Source: Streptomyces sp. P3
GTDB lineage: Bacteria; Actinomycetota; Actinomycetes; Streptomycetales; Streptomycetaceae
Direction of reading: 5' to 3'
Assembly: GCA_016893485.2 (NCBI GenBank)
Contig: JAFEKX020000001.1
Span: forward strand, 3,286,001-3,350,000
Length of the DNA stretch: 64,000 bases
In this document: positions 29,981-38,474 of the stretch, piece after piece
Numbering within the stretch: the stretch's first letter is position 1
Layout: each line of letters opens with the position of its first letter
Notes under the pieces: model-generated
Databases searched by the model: none
The model's input: only the letters and a program-made list of their open reading frames with translations
Told to the model about the DNA's origin: nothing
Position numbers and translations under genes: made by a program

Positions 29981-30823
29981 ATGACGATCACTTTCACGCT
30001 CCTGCATCCCGGCGCCATGGGCGCGAAAGTAGGCGGCGAGGCGACCCGCACCGGCACCCGAGTCCTCTACGTCCCCGTAGGCCGAAGCCCCGCCAGCCTC
30101 CAACGGGCCCGCGCGGCAGGCCTGGAGCCCGCCGGCTCCCTCGAATCCGCCCTGGGCGCAAGCGACTTCGTCCTGTCGGTGTGCCCGCCGCACGCGGCGG
30201 AGGACGTGGCGCACGAGGTCCTCGCGCATCCCTTCCGGGGCGTGTACGTCGAGGCCAACGCGATCAGCCCGGACCGGACGCGGCGTATCGCGGCGGCATG
30301 CGCGGAACGAGGCGTGCGGATGCTGGACGGCTCGATCGTCGGCGGCCCGCCGGGGCCGGGCAGCGCACCGCGCCTGTACCTGAGCGGGGACGGCGAGCAA
30401 GTCACCCGCCTGGCCGGCGCGTTCGAGGGAACCCAGGTCGTGACCCGCCCGCTGGACGCGGAGATCGGTGCCGCGTCGGCACTGAAGATGGCGTATGCGT
30501 CGTACCAGAAGTCCGCCCGTGTCCTGGCCGCCGTGTCGCACGCCCTCGCCGCCCACCACGGCGTGGCCCCCGAACTCGCCCACGAGGCAGCCTCGTTGAC
30601 CTCGAACATCCTCGCCGAGACCGACCAGCTCCCCAGCGTCGCGGCCCGGGCCTGGCGCTGGGCACCGGAGTTGGAGGAGATCGCGGCGACGTTGCGTACG
30701 GCGGGGTTGCCAGCGGAGATGGCGGAGGGGGCGGCGGCGGTGCTGGGGCGCTGGGCCGACGACAAGGACGACCATGACCTGACGGTGGAGGAGGTGCTGA
30801 GCCACTTGCGGGCGGAGGGGTGA
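29981..30823 (+). CDS. NAD(P)-binding 6-phosphogluconate dehydrogenase-like protein (DUF1932 type)
   Basis: Intact frame, 280 residues from ATG 29981. The N-terminal Rossmann motif is LLHPGAMGAKVGG (GxMG type of beta-hydroxyacid dehydrogenases). FVLSVCPPHAAEDVA, YVEANAISPDR and MLDGSIVGGPPGPGSAPRLY follow in family order, and the C-terminal helical part holds the DUF1932 region with LKMAYASYQKSARVLAAV (catalytic Lys). The substrate is likely a small hydroxyacid. It appears to be a single-gene transcript. Confidence 0.85.
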   Translation: MTITFTLLHPGAMGAKVGGEATRTGTRVLYVPVGRSPASLQRARAAGLEPAGSLESALGASDFVLSVCPPHAAEDVAHEVLAHPFRGVYVEANAISPDRTRRIAAACAERGVRMLDGSIVGGPPGPGSAPRLYLSGDGEQVTRLAGAFEGTQVVTRPLDAEIGAASALKMAYASYQKSARVLAAVSHALAAHHGVAPELAHEAASLTSNILAETDQLPSVAARAWRWAPELEEIAATLRTAGLPAEMAEGAAAVLGRWADDKDDHDLTVEEVLSHLRAEG

Positions 30824-30824
30824 C

Positions 30825-31223
30825 TCAGGGCGCCGTCGCGGACCCCGTGCCGCGCAGCTCCTGCACGGTCCCCCGAGACGGGCCCTGAACCCTGCCAGCA
30901 GCTCGGGCTTCGCGCTGACGACCCACTGCGTGCCGACAAGGTACTTGCCGCGTAAAAGGTGGCACTGTCCAGCCAGATCACCTTGAACCGCTCCTCGGGG
31001 AAGGTGGTGATCCGGTACTCCCCCTGCTCCGTACGGCAGACCCCTCCCGCAACTCGTCCGCGTCGATCCGGATCTCGGCGGTGCACCCGGTCACCCCGGC
31101 GATGACCTCGACCTTGGCGGGGGCGACGACTCCGGCCTCGGGGGCGGCAGCGACGGCCGCGCTCTTGCGGAGGCGGGAGGCGGAGGCGGGGCGTCGGGCG
31201 GGGCGGTGTGTCTGGTGGGTCAT
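30825..31223 (-). CDS. Hypothetical protein
   Basis: ATG 31223 opens MTHQTHRPARRPASASR, a basic start. VEVIAGVTGCTAEIRIDADEL, EQGEYRITTFPEERFKVIWL and, after breaks near 31040, 30945 and 30885, GKYLVGTQWVVSAKPELL follow, ending at TGA 30825-30827. About 132 residues, soluble. The family is not recognised. Its start overlaps the start of the divergent gene at 31206 by about 18 bp, which leaves no room for separate promoters, so one of the two starts is probably further downstream. Confidence 0.5.
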
Positions 31224-31637
31224 GACCGGATCGACCTCGTCAGGTACCCGTGGGACGACCGGTGTCTCATCGACCTCTCGCCGGACGGCAGCGAGTTCAT
31301 GACCGTCGACCACGGGCAGGCCGACATCGCCGTCCACACCTACCCCGACGGCGAGGTGAGGTTCGCGCTCTCCGTCGACGCCTTCGGGCACGACCCCGAC
31401 GAGATCTACGTGGAATGGAGCGGCGGCTACCTGAGCCCGGACATCCTCATCGTCTCCCTCGTCGGCGAGACCGAGCACGAGCCGGAGTGGGTTCCGCCAC
31501 TACAGCGTGGACACGCGCTCCGGCCGGTGCGGGCCGAGTTCGACGCCCACGCGGAGAACGCCTACGACATCCAGCCCCTCGGAGACGGATCCTGGCTCAC
31601 CGCGGATTCCTCCGGCCACCCCGTCCGCCGGTCCTGA
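31206..31637 (+). CDS. Hypothetical protein
   Basis: About 143 residues, acidic: RIDLVRYPWDDRCLIDLS, VRFALSVDAFGHDPDEIYVEW, LIVSLVGETEHEPEW, then a short stretch in another frame (FRHYSVDTRSGR), and back to EFDAHAENAYDIQPLGDGSW. The two opposite frame changes near 31490 and 31530 restore the frame. The start is unclear (GTG 31206 or 31215). No signal peptide, no membrane helix and no family that I recognise. Confidence 0.5.
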   Translation: MCLVGHDRIDLVRYPWDDRCLIDLSPDGSEFMTVDHGQADIAVHTYPDGEVRFALSVDAFGHDPDEIYVEWSGGYLSPDILIVSLVGETEHEPEWVPPLQRGHALRPVRAEFDAHAENAYDIQPLGDGSWLTADSSGHPVRRS

Positions 31638-31687
31638 ACGGCCAGGGGATCGCGGGGTGACCGGAGAGAACTCCTGGGCTGCGTCGG

Positions 31688-32467
31688 CTACTTCAGGTTG
31701 AGGGTGTCCCCGGTCGACGTCTTCAGCGAGGTGGTCGTGGTGCCGGGGAAGTACCAGCGCCAGCTTCCCGCCGAGGTGACGGTCACCTTCGTGGACAGCT
31801 GTCCGGTGCCGTTCGTCGGCACGGTCTTGACCGTGCCGTAGTGGGCGGTGCCCTTCTTCTTGAACTGCAGCCTGACCTGCTGCCCGGGGTAACCGTGGTA
31901 CTTGAGGTCCTCCCAGTTGGCCCGCGACAGCTTGCCCGTGACCGTCACCTTCGCGTTCTTCGCGACCTTCTCCGGTCCGATCACCGTGGTGAGCTGGGCG
32001 GCCCGCTTGACCTTGTAATCGGCGATGTCGTCGGAGATCCAGTAGTCGCCGTCCTTCGCCTTGACGGTCGCGTCGAGCCGCCAGACGCCGGCGACCTTGT
32101 TGGAGTCGATGGTGTCGCTGTCGGCGATCCAGGCGGGGTCGATGGTGATCGTGGCCCTGCACACCGAGGTCGTCGCGGTCTTCTTCGTGCAGGACGAGTC
32201 GTCGTTCCAGGTCGCGAAGGTGAGGGCGCTCGACTTGTTGAAGGTGGCGACGTCCGTGAGCCCCTTCACCCCCGAGTTGTCCTTGACGGTGATGTCGACC
32301 GGGTAGCGGATCGTCTTCGCCGTCCCCACGATGACGTTGCCGCCGCCGTTGACGACGGTCTTCACCACCCGGACGTCACCCCGCCCCTCCGCGTGCGCAC
32401 CGGTCGCCGTCACCAGCACCAAGGCCGCCGCCCCGCCTGCCGCGGCCCAGGCCGTTCTGCCTCTCAT
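31688..32467 (-). CDS. Secreted protein with Ig-like beta repeats
   Basis: Intact frame, 259 residues from ATG 32467. A signal peptide (WAAAGGAAALVLVTATGAHA, cleavage near residue 26) is followed by a Lys/Thr/Val-rich mature chain with no catalytic motif. Two segments have the alternating hydrophobic pattern of beta sandwiches: around residues 60-135 and 165-255 (KVTVTGKLSRANWEDLKYH, TKVTVTSAGSWRWYF). Two Cys residues (CTKKTATTSVC) could form a disulphide. Similar exported proteins in Streptomyces are annotated as hypothetical or calcium-binding without proof. Confidence 0.75.
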   Translation of the reverse strand: MRGRTAWAAAGGAAALVLVTATGAHAEGRGDVRVVKTVVNGGGNVIVGTAKTIRYPVDITVKDNSGVKGLTDVATFNKSSALTFATWNDDSSCTKKTATTSVCRATITIDPAWIADSDTIDSNKVAGVWRLDATVKAKDGDYWISDDIADYKVKRAAQLTTVIGPEKVAKNAKVTVTGKLSRANWEDLKYHGYPGQQVRLQFKKKGTAHYGTVKTVPTNGTGQLSTKVTVTSAGSWRWYFPGTTTTSLKTSTGDTLNLK

Positions 32468-32563
32468 GGTCCTCCCCTTGTCGTGTGCGTGCCGGGGAGC
32501 CTATGTGATCCGTGATCTTCCACGGTTTCGGGTGAGTCCGGTCCGTTTTCCGGACAACGAACA

Positions 32564-32594
32564 GGGCTGCCCCGCACCCTGTGCGGAACAGCCC
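32564..32594 (-). terminator. Hairpin downstream of the tRNA-Gly-like gene
   Basis: Two-part stem: GGGCTG/CAGCCC outside and CCGCAC/GTGCGG inside with a 3-nt loop, 8 bp past the 3' end of the tRNA-like gene. No T-run follows, as is common in Streptomyces. Confidence 0.65.
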
Positions 32595-32602
32595 CATGAT
32601 CG

Positions 32603-32672
32603 AGCGCCGGGCAGGCCTTGCACCTGCATTTCCCCGCGGGAAGCGGGGCGTCTTTCCTTGGACCACCAACGC
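32603..32672 (-). tRNA. tRNA-Gly(TCC)-like gene with unusual loops
   Basis: Seventy nucleotides on the minus strand fold as a full cloverleaf. The acceptor stem GCGTTGG/CCGGCGC pairs with two G-U pairs. There is a 3-bp D stem, an anticodon stem CCCCG/CGGGG, and a T stem GCAGG/CCTGC. The discriminator base is T, the base usual for bacterial tRNA-Gly. The anticodon loop CTTCCCG gives TCC (32639-32641). Oddities: loop positions 37-38 are C and G instead of purines, and the T loop is TGCAAGG, so the T at position 55 is G. No CCA is encoded. It may be a divergent or non-translational tRNA-Gly, or a decayed copy. Intact stems argue against decay. Confidence 0.65.
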
Positions 32673-33800
32673 AGCACCGGCCGACCGGAGTTACGGTGAC
32701 GGGCTCAAGATCCAGCATAGCCCGAGGAGGCGCGGGAGCCGAATCCGGGCGGGAGGCTGGAGCCAAATCGGGAGGAGCCGGGCGAGAACGGCCTACGCCG
32801 CGTTTCGCAACGTACGCACCGTGCTGGAGCTCCCCGGCGTCATCGGTGGCTCCGTCCGGGCCGGGATCGAGGCCGGGGTGGATGATCCAGGAAGGGCGAT
32901 CGCCAACCTCAGGCTCAGCACCCCGGCACAGATTCCGGTCGGCTGCCGCCGAGGCGGTACTCAGTCGGCCTGCCCCAACTCCACGCCGTCGCCGCCGCCG
33001 CAGCCACCCGGCACTTCGTTCCGGCCTGCATCCAGGCCAGGTCCGCGCCCTCGAGTTCAACGAGCGCGCTCGAGCCGGAGGGCAACTCCGTGAACTCTCC
33101 GTACGGCGGCCGGTGCATCCGGACCACCCGGGCCGGGGAAGTCCGGTCACCCGGAGGGCTGTTGAGCGGGAGCAGCGACTCACCGATGTGGAGACAGCCC
33201 GCTTGCTCGCGGCCGAAGCGACACCGGAGCCCGAACCGCCGTTGCACCCGCAGCCTTGGCGAACGCCGCCCCCACCTTGAAGAGGATGCCCCGCGCCTAC
33301 GCAACCGGGCTCGTCACCCGAACCCGGCCGGCGAGCGCAAACCCCGCCCCGCACAGGCCAGTTGCGCCCCCGGGTGATGAATTGGTGGAGACAGTGGAAA
33401 CACTCGGAGCCGACGACCGCGGGGGCATCTCGCCAACGAGGTCGAAGTCGGTGACGGCATGTCACTGACGCAGCGCAGCAGCCGAGTTGCCATGAGTTGG
33501 CGAGCTTCCGGCGTGAGGTCACAGCCGTCGAGCCAGCCCGCCGCCCGGGCAACTGGTGCCGGTTATCCGGGACTTGCCGGGGCAGCAGAAGCTCGTAGCA
33601 CCAGTCCCCGCACCCCTCAGCCCACACTCGTCACACCCCGCAACCCGACCGACCGACCGACCATGACAACCCCGGTCGCCCATAAGGCAGTTGACGATTA
33701 CGGACATCTCGGCGCCTTTACCAGAGCGGCGAGGACGACACCCCACGGCGCCGGCGCCCCGGCACTCCCGTCCGGTCAACACCCCTTGCGCAGTAGGCAT

Positions 33801-33830
33801 GTTAACTCCGTGAAACCCGATGGAGTGAAC
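33801..33830. promoter_or_regulatory. Imperfect inverted repeat upstream of the conservon
   Basis: GTTAACTCC (33801-33809) and GGAGTGAAC (33822-33830) are inverted with one mismatch and 12 bp between. A -35-like TTGACG lies at 33844-33849. The position about 190-220 bp before cvnA suits an operator or activator site. Inference only. Confidence 0.4.
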
Positions 33831-33891
33831 TCTGATGCGCCCGTTGACGGTGATAGCATTCCGCCGTCTGCGACCTTGATCCACTTTTTGG

Positions 33892-33908
33892 TCAGACTTC
33901 GAGTCTGA
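33892..33908. promoter_or_regulatory. Perfect short palindrome in the cvnA leader
   Basis: TCAGACT-TCG-AGTCTGA: 7-bp perfect arms around 3 nt, 111 bp before the cvnA start, just after a run of five T. It could be a leader hairpin, a terminator of upstream transcription or an operator. Confidence 0.4.
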
Positions 33909-34018
33909 ACGCGGTCACCCCTCCGCGTCGATCAGTCATGCAGTCCCCTGGACGGGTTGCGGATCCCTGCAAGGCGTACTCGATGACGCCTGCACGCCAC
34001 GCGCCGGGAAAGGTTTCC

Positions 34019-35187
34019 ATGACTCAAGACGTGCTTCTTTGGTGCCTGGTTGCGATAGCGGTGATAGCCACAGCCGCGGTCGTGGCTCTCGTGCTCCGCA
34101 GCAGAGCCCTGAAGAGGAAGAAGAAGGAATCGAGGCGGCGCTGGAGGCGCAGCTGCGGTATACGCAGGGTGAACTCGACCGCGCCCAGGCCGCCTTGGTG
34201 ACGCTGCGGAACGAACAGGACAGTGTCATCCGCGAGGCGGGGGCAGGCGGCCGAGGAGAACACCAAGGCGGTCCTCAAGGGTGCCGCCCGTTTCCTGCAG
34301 AGTCTCGCGGCCGAGCAGACCACCCTGCTGGACGGGGTGCAGCGCGAGTACGGCGGCCACGCGGTCCTCTCCGACCTGATGGACATCACCCACGCCAACG
34401 CCCAGATGGCCCGCAAGGCACAGGGCATCGCCGTCATGTGCGGCGCCCCGCTGGGCCGCCGCAACCAGCCGGCCAGCGTCTACGACGTCGTACGCAGCGC
34501 GCAGAGCCAGATCCGCAACTTCCAGCGGGTCGAGATCATGCAGCCCAGCGGTATCGCGCTGAAGGCCTCCGCCGTCGCGCCGGTCGCCCTGGCCGTCGCC
34601 GAGCTCCTCGACAACGCTGCCAGCTTCTCGCAGGCGGACGCGCCGATCGAGGTCACGTTCCGGCAGGCCCAGAAGAACCTGTGCATCGTCATCGACGACG
34701 CGGGCGTCGGCATGGGCGACGAGGACCGGCAGCGGGCGAGCGCGCTGCTGTCCGGGAGGGCCTCCCGCAACTGTCCGAGCTGGGTACGCAGCCGAAGTTC
34801 GGCTTCCCGGTCATCGGGCTGATCGCCCGTCAGCACGGCTTCACGGTGGATGTCACCGGTGTCTCCCGGTACGGCGGCGTACGGGCCGTCGTCCTTCTGC
34901 CCGAGGAGCTGTGGACCATGGAGGAGACCCTGCCGCCGGCCACCGAGGCGCCGGTGAGCAGCATCCGGCCGATGGAGACCGGACGGTCGGCGCGTACGGC
35001 GGGCGGGCTGCCGAAGCGCGGATCCCGTATGTCGCCCACCGGTGTTCCCACCAGTGGCGAGCAGTCGCCCCGCCGGAGTGCCCGGCGCGGCTCCGGCAGC
35101 CTGGCGGCCCTGCAGCGCGGTACGCAGTCCGCGCGTGACACGGCCTCCTTCGACACCCAGACGCCCGGAGGGTCCGAAAACGCATGA
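34019..35187 (+). CDS. cvnA: CvnA: conservon sensor protein with HATPase domain
   Basis: About 390 residues from ATG 34019 (GGGAAAGG upstream). An N-terminal membrane helix (VLLWCLVAIAVIATAAVV) is followed by a charged coiled-coil-like stretch (EGIEAALEAQLRYTQGELD). The HATPase domain has VAELLDNAASFS (N-box) and IVIDDAGVGMG (G1). A Pro/Ser/Arg-rich tail ends the protein. There is no phospho-accepting His box, as is usual for CvnA. Frame breaks are near 34105, 34240 and 34755. In S. coelicolor conservons, CvnA is a membrane-bound complex partner of CvnB, CvnC and CvnD, likened to a G-protein-coupled receptor system. It overlaps cvnB by ATGA. Confidence 0.87.
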
Positions 35188-36035
35188 GTACAGCAGACCT
35201 GTCCTGGATGGTCCAGGACATCGTGGACAACGTGCCGAGAGCACGACACGCCGTGGTGTTGTCCGCGGACGGTATTCCGCGCGGGTCCACGGACGACCTG
35301 ACCGGACAGGACGTGCGGACCATCTCCGCCGCCATGGCGGGGATGCAGTCGCTCAGCCGGGCCACCGCCCACTTCGCCGGGCTGGCCAGGGACCGGCAGT
35401 GGATCCAGACGGTCATCGAGTTCCAGCACGGCTGGGTGTTCCTGATCGGGGCCGGGCAGGGTGCCTACCTGGCCGCCGCCGCTGAGCCCGACGTGGACAT
35501 GGAGCAGCTCTCGTTCCGGATGAACCGGCTGGTCTCCCGGCTCGGCAACAACCTCTCGGCGCCGCCGCGGGTGACCGCCGGTGACGCGACGCACAGCGTG
35601 GACGCCGCCTCGGCGCAGCGGGACGCGGAGGGCGGCGGGGTCTTCCTGCTCGCGGAGCTGGACAAGGCGGTGGCGTCGGTACCGGGCGCCCTGCACGCCC
35701 TGCTGCTCGGCGCGGACGGTCTGCCGCGCGGGGCGAGCGCGGGGATCGGCAGGAACCTGGCGGACACGATCTCGGCGGCCATGACGGGCATCCACGCGTA
35801 CAGCCGGGCGACCGCGCCGTTCGCGGGCGGTCAGCAGGACGACGAGTGGATGCAGACGGTCATCGAGTTCGAGCACGGCTGGGTGTTCCTGATCGCGGCC
35901 GGCGAGGGTGCCTTCCTCGCGGCGGCCGCCGAACACGGCTGTGACATCGAGGAATTCACCGTACGTCTGGGCGACACGATGCCGGCGCTCACCGCCGGGT
36001 CGGCCGCTCGCGGAGGAAGGACGGGCGATGCGTGA
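35184..36035 (+). CDS. cvnB: CvnB-like protein with two tandem roadblock/LC7 domains
   Basis: Intact frame, 283 residues. Two similar roadblock/LC7 domains are fused: residues ~3-125 (WIQTVIEFQHGWVFLIGAG) and ~150-270 (WMQTVIEFEHGWVFLIAAG), joined by an Ala/Asp-rich linker. Usual CvnB/MglB-like proteins have one such domain of about 130-140 residues, so this one is a head-to-tail duplication. Roadblock proteins act as regulators of the small GTPase, here CvnD. ATGA overlap with cvnA; 8-bp overlap with cvnC. The duplication may give a built-in dimer. Confidence 0.87.
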   Translation: MSTADLSWMVQDIVDNVPRARHAVVLSADGIPRGSTDDLTGQDVRTISAAMAGMQSLSRATAHFAGLARDRQWIQTVIEFQHGWVFLIGAGQGAYLAAAAEPDVDMEQLSFRMNRLVSRLGNNLSAPPRVTAGDATHSVDAASAQRDAEGGGVFLLAELDKAVASVPGALHALLLGADGLPRGASAGIGRNLADTISAAMTGIHAYSRATAPFAGGQQDDEWMQTVIEFEHGWVFLIAAGEGAFLAAAAEHGCDIEEFTVRLGDTMPALTAGSAARGGRTGDA

Positions 36036-36416
36036 CGACCTGGACGGCGAGCTGGAACTGACGGCCCCCTTAGTCCCACTCTTCGTCATCGCGCAGGGTC
36101 GCGCGCTGCTGCCGCGGGAGAGCGAGTACGAGCACACCACGATCATCACGGCCCAGGACGGAGCCCTGGCGGCGGCCCGCACGCTGTCCCCGAGGCCCGT
36201 ACGGTCATGGACCTGATCGCGGACGGCTTCCTCTCGGTCGCCGAGGTCGCCGCGCACACCCGGCTGCCCCTGGGCATCGTCCGCATCCTGCTGGCGCAGA
36301 TGGCCGAGGACGGTCTGATCCATGTGCGTGACCCGGTTCCGCACGCCGAACGCCACGACCCCGTCCTGCTGACCGCCGTGCTCGACGGCCTGATGCGAAT
36401 TCGAACCGGAGCGTAG
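36028..36416 (+). CDS. cvnC: CvnC: DUF742 protein
   Basis: About 130 residues from ATG 36028, with GGAGG upstream inside the end of cvnB. LTAPLVPLFVIAQGRALL is the start of the DUF742 domain. After a break near 36198 the winged-helix-like end follows: FLSVAEVAAHTRLPLGIVRI and LAQMAEDGLIHV. In conservons DUF742 proteins sit between the roadblock protein and the GTPase and are thought to hold the complex together. The length is normal. Confidence 0.88.
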
Positions 36417-36420
36417 TCCC

Positions 36421-36981
36421 GTGTATCTGGATCCCGACGTCTCCCGCTCCGTGAAGATCCTGGTCGTGGGCCACTTCGCGGTCGGGAAGACCACGTACAT
36501 CGGAAGCGTCTCCGAGATCGAGCCGCTGCAGACCGAGGAGGAGATCACCGAGGCCAGCGAGGGTCTCGACGACCTCTCCGAGACCCCGGACAAGACGACC
36601 ACGACCGTGGCGATGGACTTCGGTCGTCTCACCCTCGGCGAGGACCTGGTCCTCTACATCTTCGGAACCCCGGTCAGGAGCGGTTCAAGCAGATGTGGGA
36701 GGGGCTGTCCTGGGGGGGCGCTGGGGGCGCTGGTCCTGGCGGACCCCGAGCGGCTGGAGGAGACGTTTCCGGTCCTCGACCTGGTCGAGGCGTTCGGCCT
36801 GCCGTACGTCATCGGCGTCAACACGTTCGAGGGGAAGCACCAGTTCCCGCTGGACGAAGTGTGCGAGGCACTCAACATCGCCGAGGAGACCCCGGTCATC
36901 CACTGCGACGTCCGTGACCAGGACTCCTCGATGCAGGCACTCATCACGCTCGTGAAGCACCTCTTGTCCTCACTCGGCTAG
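36421..36981 (+). CDS. cvnD: CvnD: small Ras-like GTPase of the conservon
   Basis: About 186 residues from GTG 36421. The G1 P-loop is VVGHFAVGKTTYIG. G3, read in a shifted frame between about 36665 and 36710, is FGTPGQERFKQMWEGLSWG, matching the TPGQERF of this family. GVNTFEGK is in the place of G4. The two frame changes cancel, so the outer parts are in one frame. Family members are MglA-like and cycle GTP/GDP under control of the roadblock partner. The gene is 4 bp after cvnC and 8 bp before the P450 gene, so it is within one operon. Confidence 0.88.
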   Translation: MYLDPDVSRSVKILVVGHFAVGKTTYIGSVSEIEPLQTEEEITEASEGLDDLSETPDKTTTTVAMDFGRLTLGEDLVLYIFGTPVRSGSSRCGRGCPGGALGALVLADPERLEETFPVLDLVEAFGLPYVIGVNTFEGKHQFPLDEVCEALNIAEETPVIHCDVRDQDSSMQALITLVKHLLSSLG

Positions 36982-36989
36982 GAGCCAGC

Positions 36990-38369
36990 ATGCAACAGCC
37001 CTTCGACCCTTCCGGGGCACCGGCCGGCTGCCCCGCGCACGGCAACGTCCCGCTGTACGGGCCCGACTTCGGCTCCGACCCCGAGAGCACCTACGCCCGG
37101 CTGCGCACGCTGGGGCCGAGCGCCCCGGTGGACATCGCGCCGGACGTCGAGGTCGAGCTGGTGACGAGTTACGACGCCAGTCTCTACATCCTGCAGAACC
37201 CGACGCTGTTCGTGCGGGACTCGCGCCGCTGGAACGCGCTGAACGACGGGCAGGTGCCCGCGGACAGTCCGGCGCTGCCGATGATGGGCTACCGGCCCAA
37301 CGCCCTGTTCAGCGACGGCGCGGCGCACGCCCGGCTGCGGCAGGCGGTCACGGACAGTCTCGCGACCGTCGACCAGAGCCGGATCGTCCGCCTGACGCAG
37401 CAGTCGGCCGACTACCTGATCAGCCAGTTCAGTTCCGAGGCCCTCGGACAGGCGGAGTTGATGGCCGCGTACGCCCAGCCGTTGCCGCTGCTGGTCTTCG
37501 GTGAGCTGTTCGGCTGCCCGCCGGAGCTCGGTGACCGTGTGATCGCGGGCATCACCGGCATCTTCCAGGGCATCCCGGGTGCCGACGAGACGCTGGGCGG
37601 CGCGCTCGCCGAACTGATCGCCCTCAAACGCCGGCAGCCGGGCGAGGACCTCACCACCCAGCTGATGGTGCACTCCTCCCGGCTGACCGACGAGGAGGTG
37701 CTGCACCAGCTCGTCACCCTGCTCTCCGGCGGCACCGCGCCCCTGACGGCCTCCATCGGCACCAGCGCCGCGCTGTACCTCAGCGACGACTGGCCGAGCG
37801 GTCTGCCGGTCGAGGACGCGGTCGTCAAGACGCTGTGGAACTACGCGCCGATCGCCAACTACGCGGCCCACTACCCCACGCAGGACGTCGAGTTGGGCGA
37901 CCGGACGCTTCAGTCGGGCGACCCGGTCCTGATCTCCTTCGCCGCCGCCAACAACGACCCGAAGCTGACCGCGCACCGCGAACAGCTCAGCTCCAAGGCC
38001 CACTTGGCCTTCGGTGCCGGTCCGCACGCGTGCCCGGCCAAGGACCCGGCGTTCATGATCGCCGCCACGGCTGTGGAGTCCCTTCTCAACCGGCTGCCGG
38101 ACGTGGAGATGCGCGTCCCCTTCAAGGAGCTCGCGTGGGTTCCGGCGCCGTGGAGCCGCCAGTTGGTGACCGTGCCCATCCGGTACACCCCGCGCGCGGT
38201 GCCGTCGGCGGCCAAGGCCCGTCCGGCGCGGCCGGCCGCTCCGCACGTCGGGCAGGCGCCCGCCGCGGTGCCGCAGCCGACCGCGTTCAGCCGGCCGGCC
38301 GCGCATGCCGCTCCGCGTCCCAAGGGCGGGATGTTCAGCCGCTTCCGTGCCTGGGTGAATGGTGAGTGA
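36990..38369 (+). CDS. CYP157-family cytochrome P450 (conservon-associated)
   Basis: Intact, 459 residues from ATG 36990 (AGGAG upstream). The heme-binding loop is FGAGPHACPAK, with the Cys ligand but Ala in place of the usual Gly after it. The K-helix ExxR motif is missing: VVKTLWNYAP stands where E-x-x-R is expected. The I-helix reads SGGTAPLTAS without the normal acid-Thr pair. Exactly this loss of ExxR is known for the CYP157 family, which is found in Streptomyces conservons beside CYP154. The Pro/Ala-rich C-terminal tail (~60 residues) is extra. Catalytic activity and substrate are unknown. Confidence 0.85.
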   Translation: MQQPFDPSGAPAGCPAHGNVPLYGPDFGSDPESTYARLRTLGPSAPVDIAPDVEVELVTSYDASLYILQNPTLFVRDSRRWNALNDGQVPADSPALPMMGYRPNALFSDGAAHARLRQAVTDSLATVDQSRIVRLTQQSADYLISQFSSEALGQAELMAAYAQPLPLLVFGELFGCPPELGDRVIAGITGIFQGIPGADETLGGALAELIALKRRQPGEDLTTQLMVHSSRLTDEEVLHQLVTLLSGGTAPLTASIGTSAALYLSDDWPSGLPVEDAVVKTLWNYAPIANYAAHYPTQDVELGDRTLQSGDPVLISFAAANNDPKLTAHREQLSSKAHLAFGAGPHACPAKDPAFMIAATAVESLLNRLPDVEMRVPFKELAWVPAPWSRQLVTVPIRYTPRAVPSAAKARPARPAAPHVGQAPAAVPQPTAFSRPAAHAAPRPKGGMFSRFRAWVNGE

Positions 38370-38474
38370 CGTGAAGAGCGAGTGACGTAGGTAACCCTAC
38401 GAAAGCACTGTGTTATTGGATGATTCAAACACCCCACGGGTACGAATGGCGGCTGGCAGAGAGGAGCCACCATC

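Larger units (their letters stand above)
32673..34018. other. 1.35-kb region without a convincing gene
   Basis: Several ORFs of 60-390 codons exist on both strands, but none shows the Streptomyces codon pattern, a good ribosome site or a recognisable domain. They do not join into one protein through frame changes either. The stretch 32700-33450 is GC-rich and could be a decayed gene; 33460-33900 has more A and T. The last 220 bp contain the inverted repeat and hairpin listed separately and should hold the conservon promoter. Confidence 0.5.

Noticed and set aside
32915..33304. ORFs in the gap before the conservon, including one with MHRPPYGEFTELPSGSS
   Set aside because: No ribosome site, odd composition and no domain I can name; I could not join them into a DUF397 or XRE-type protein.
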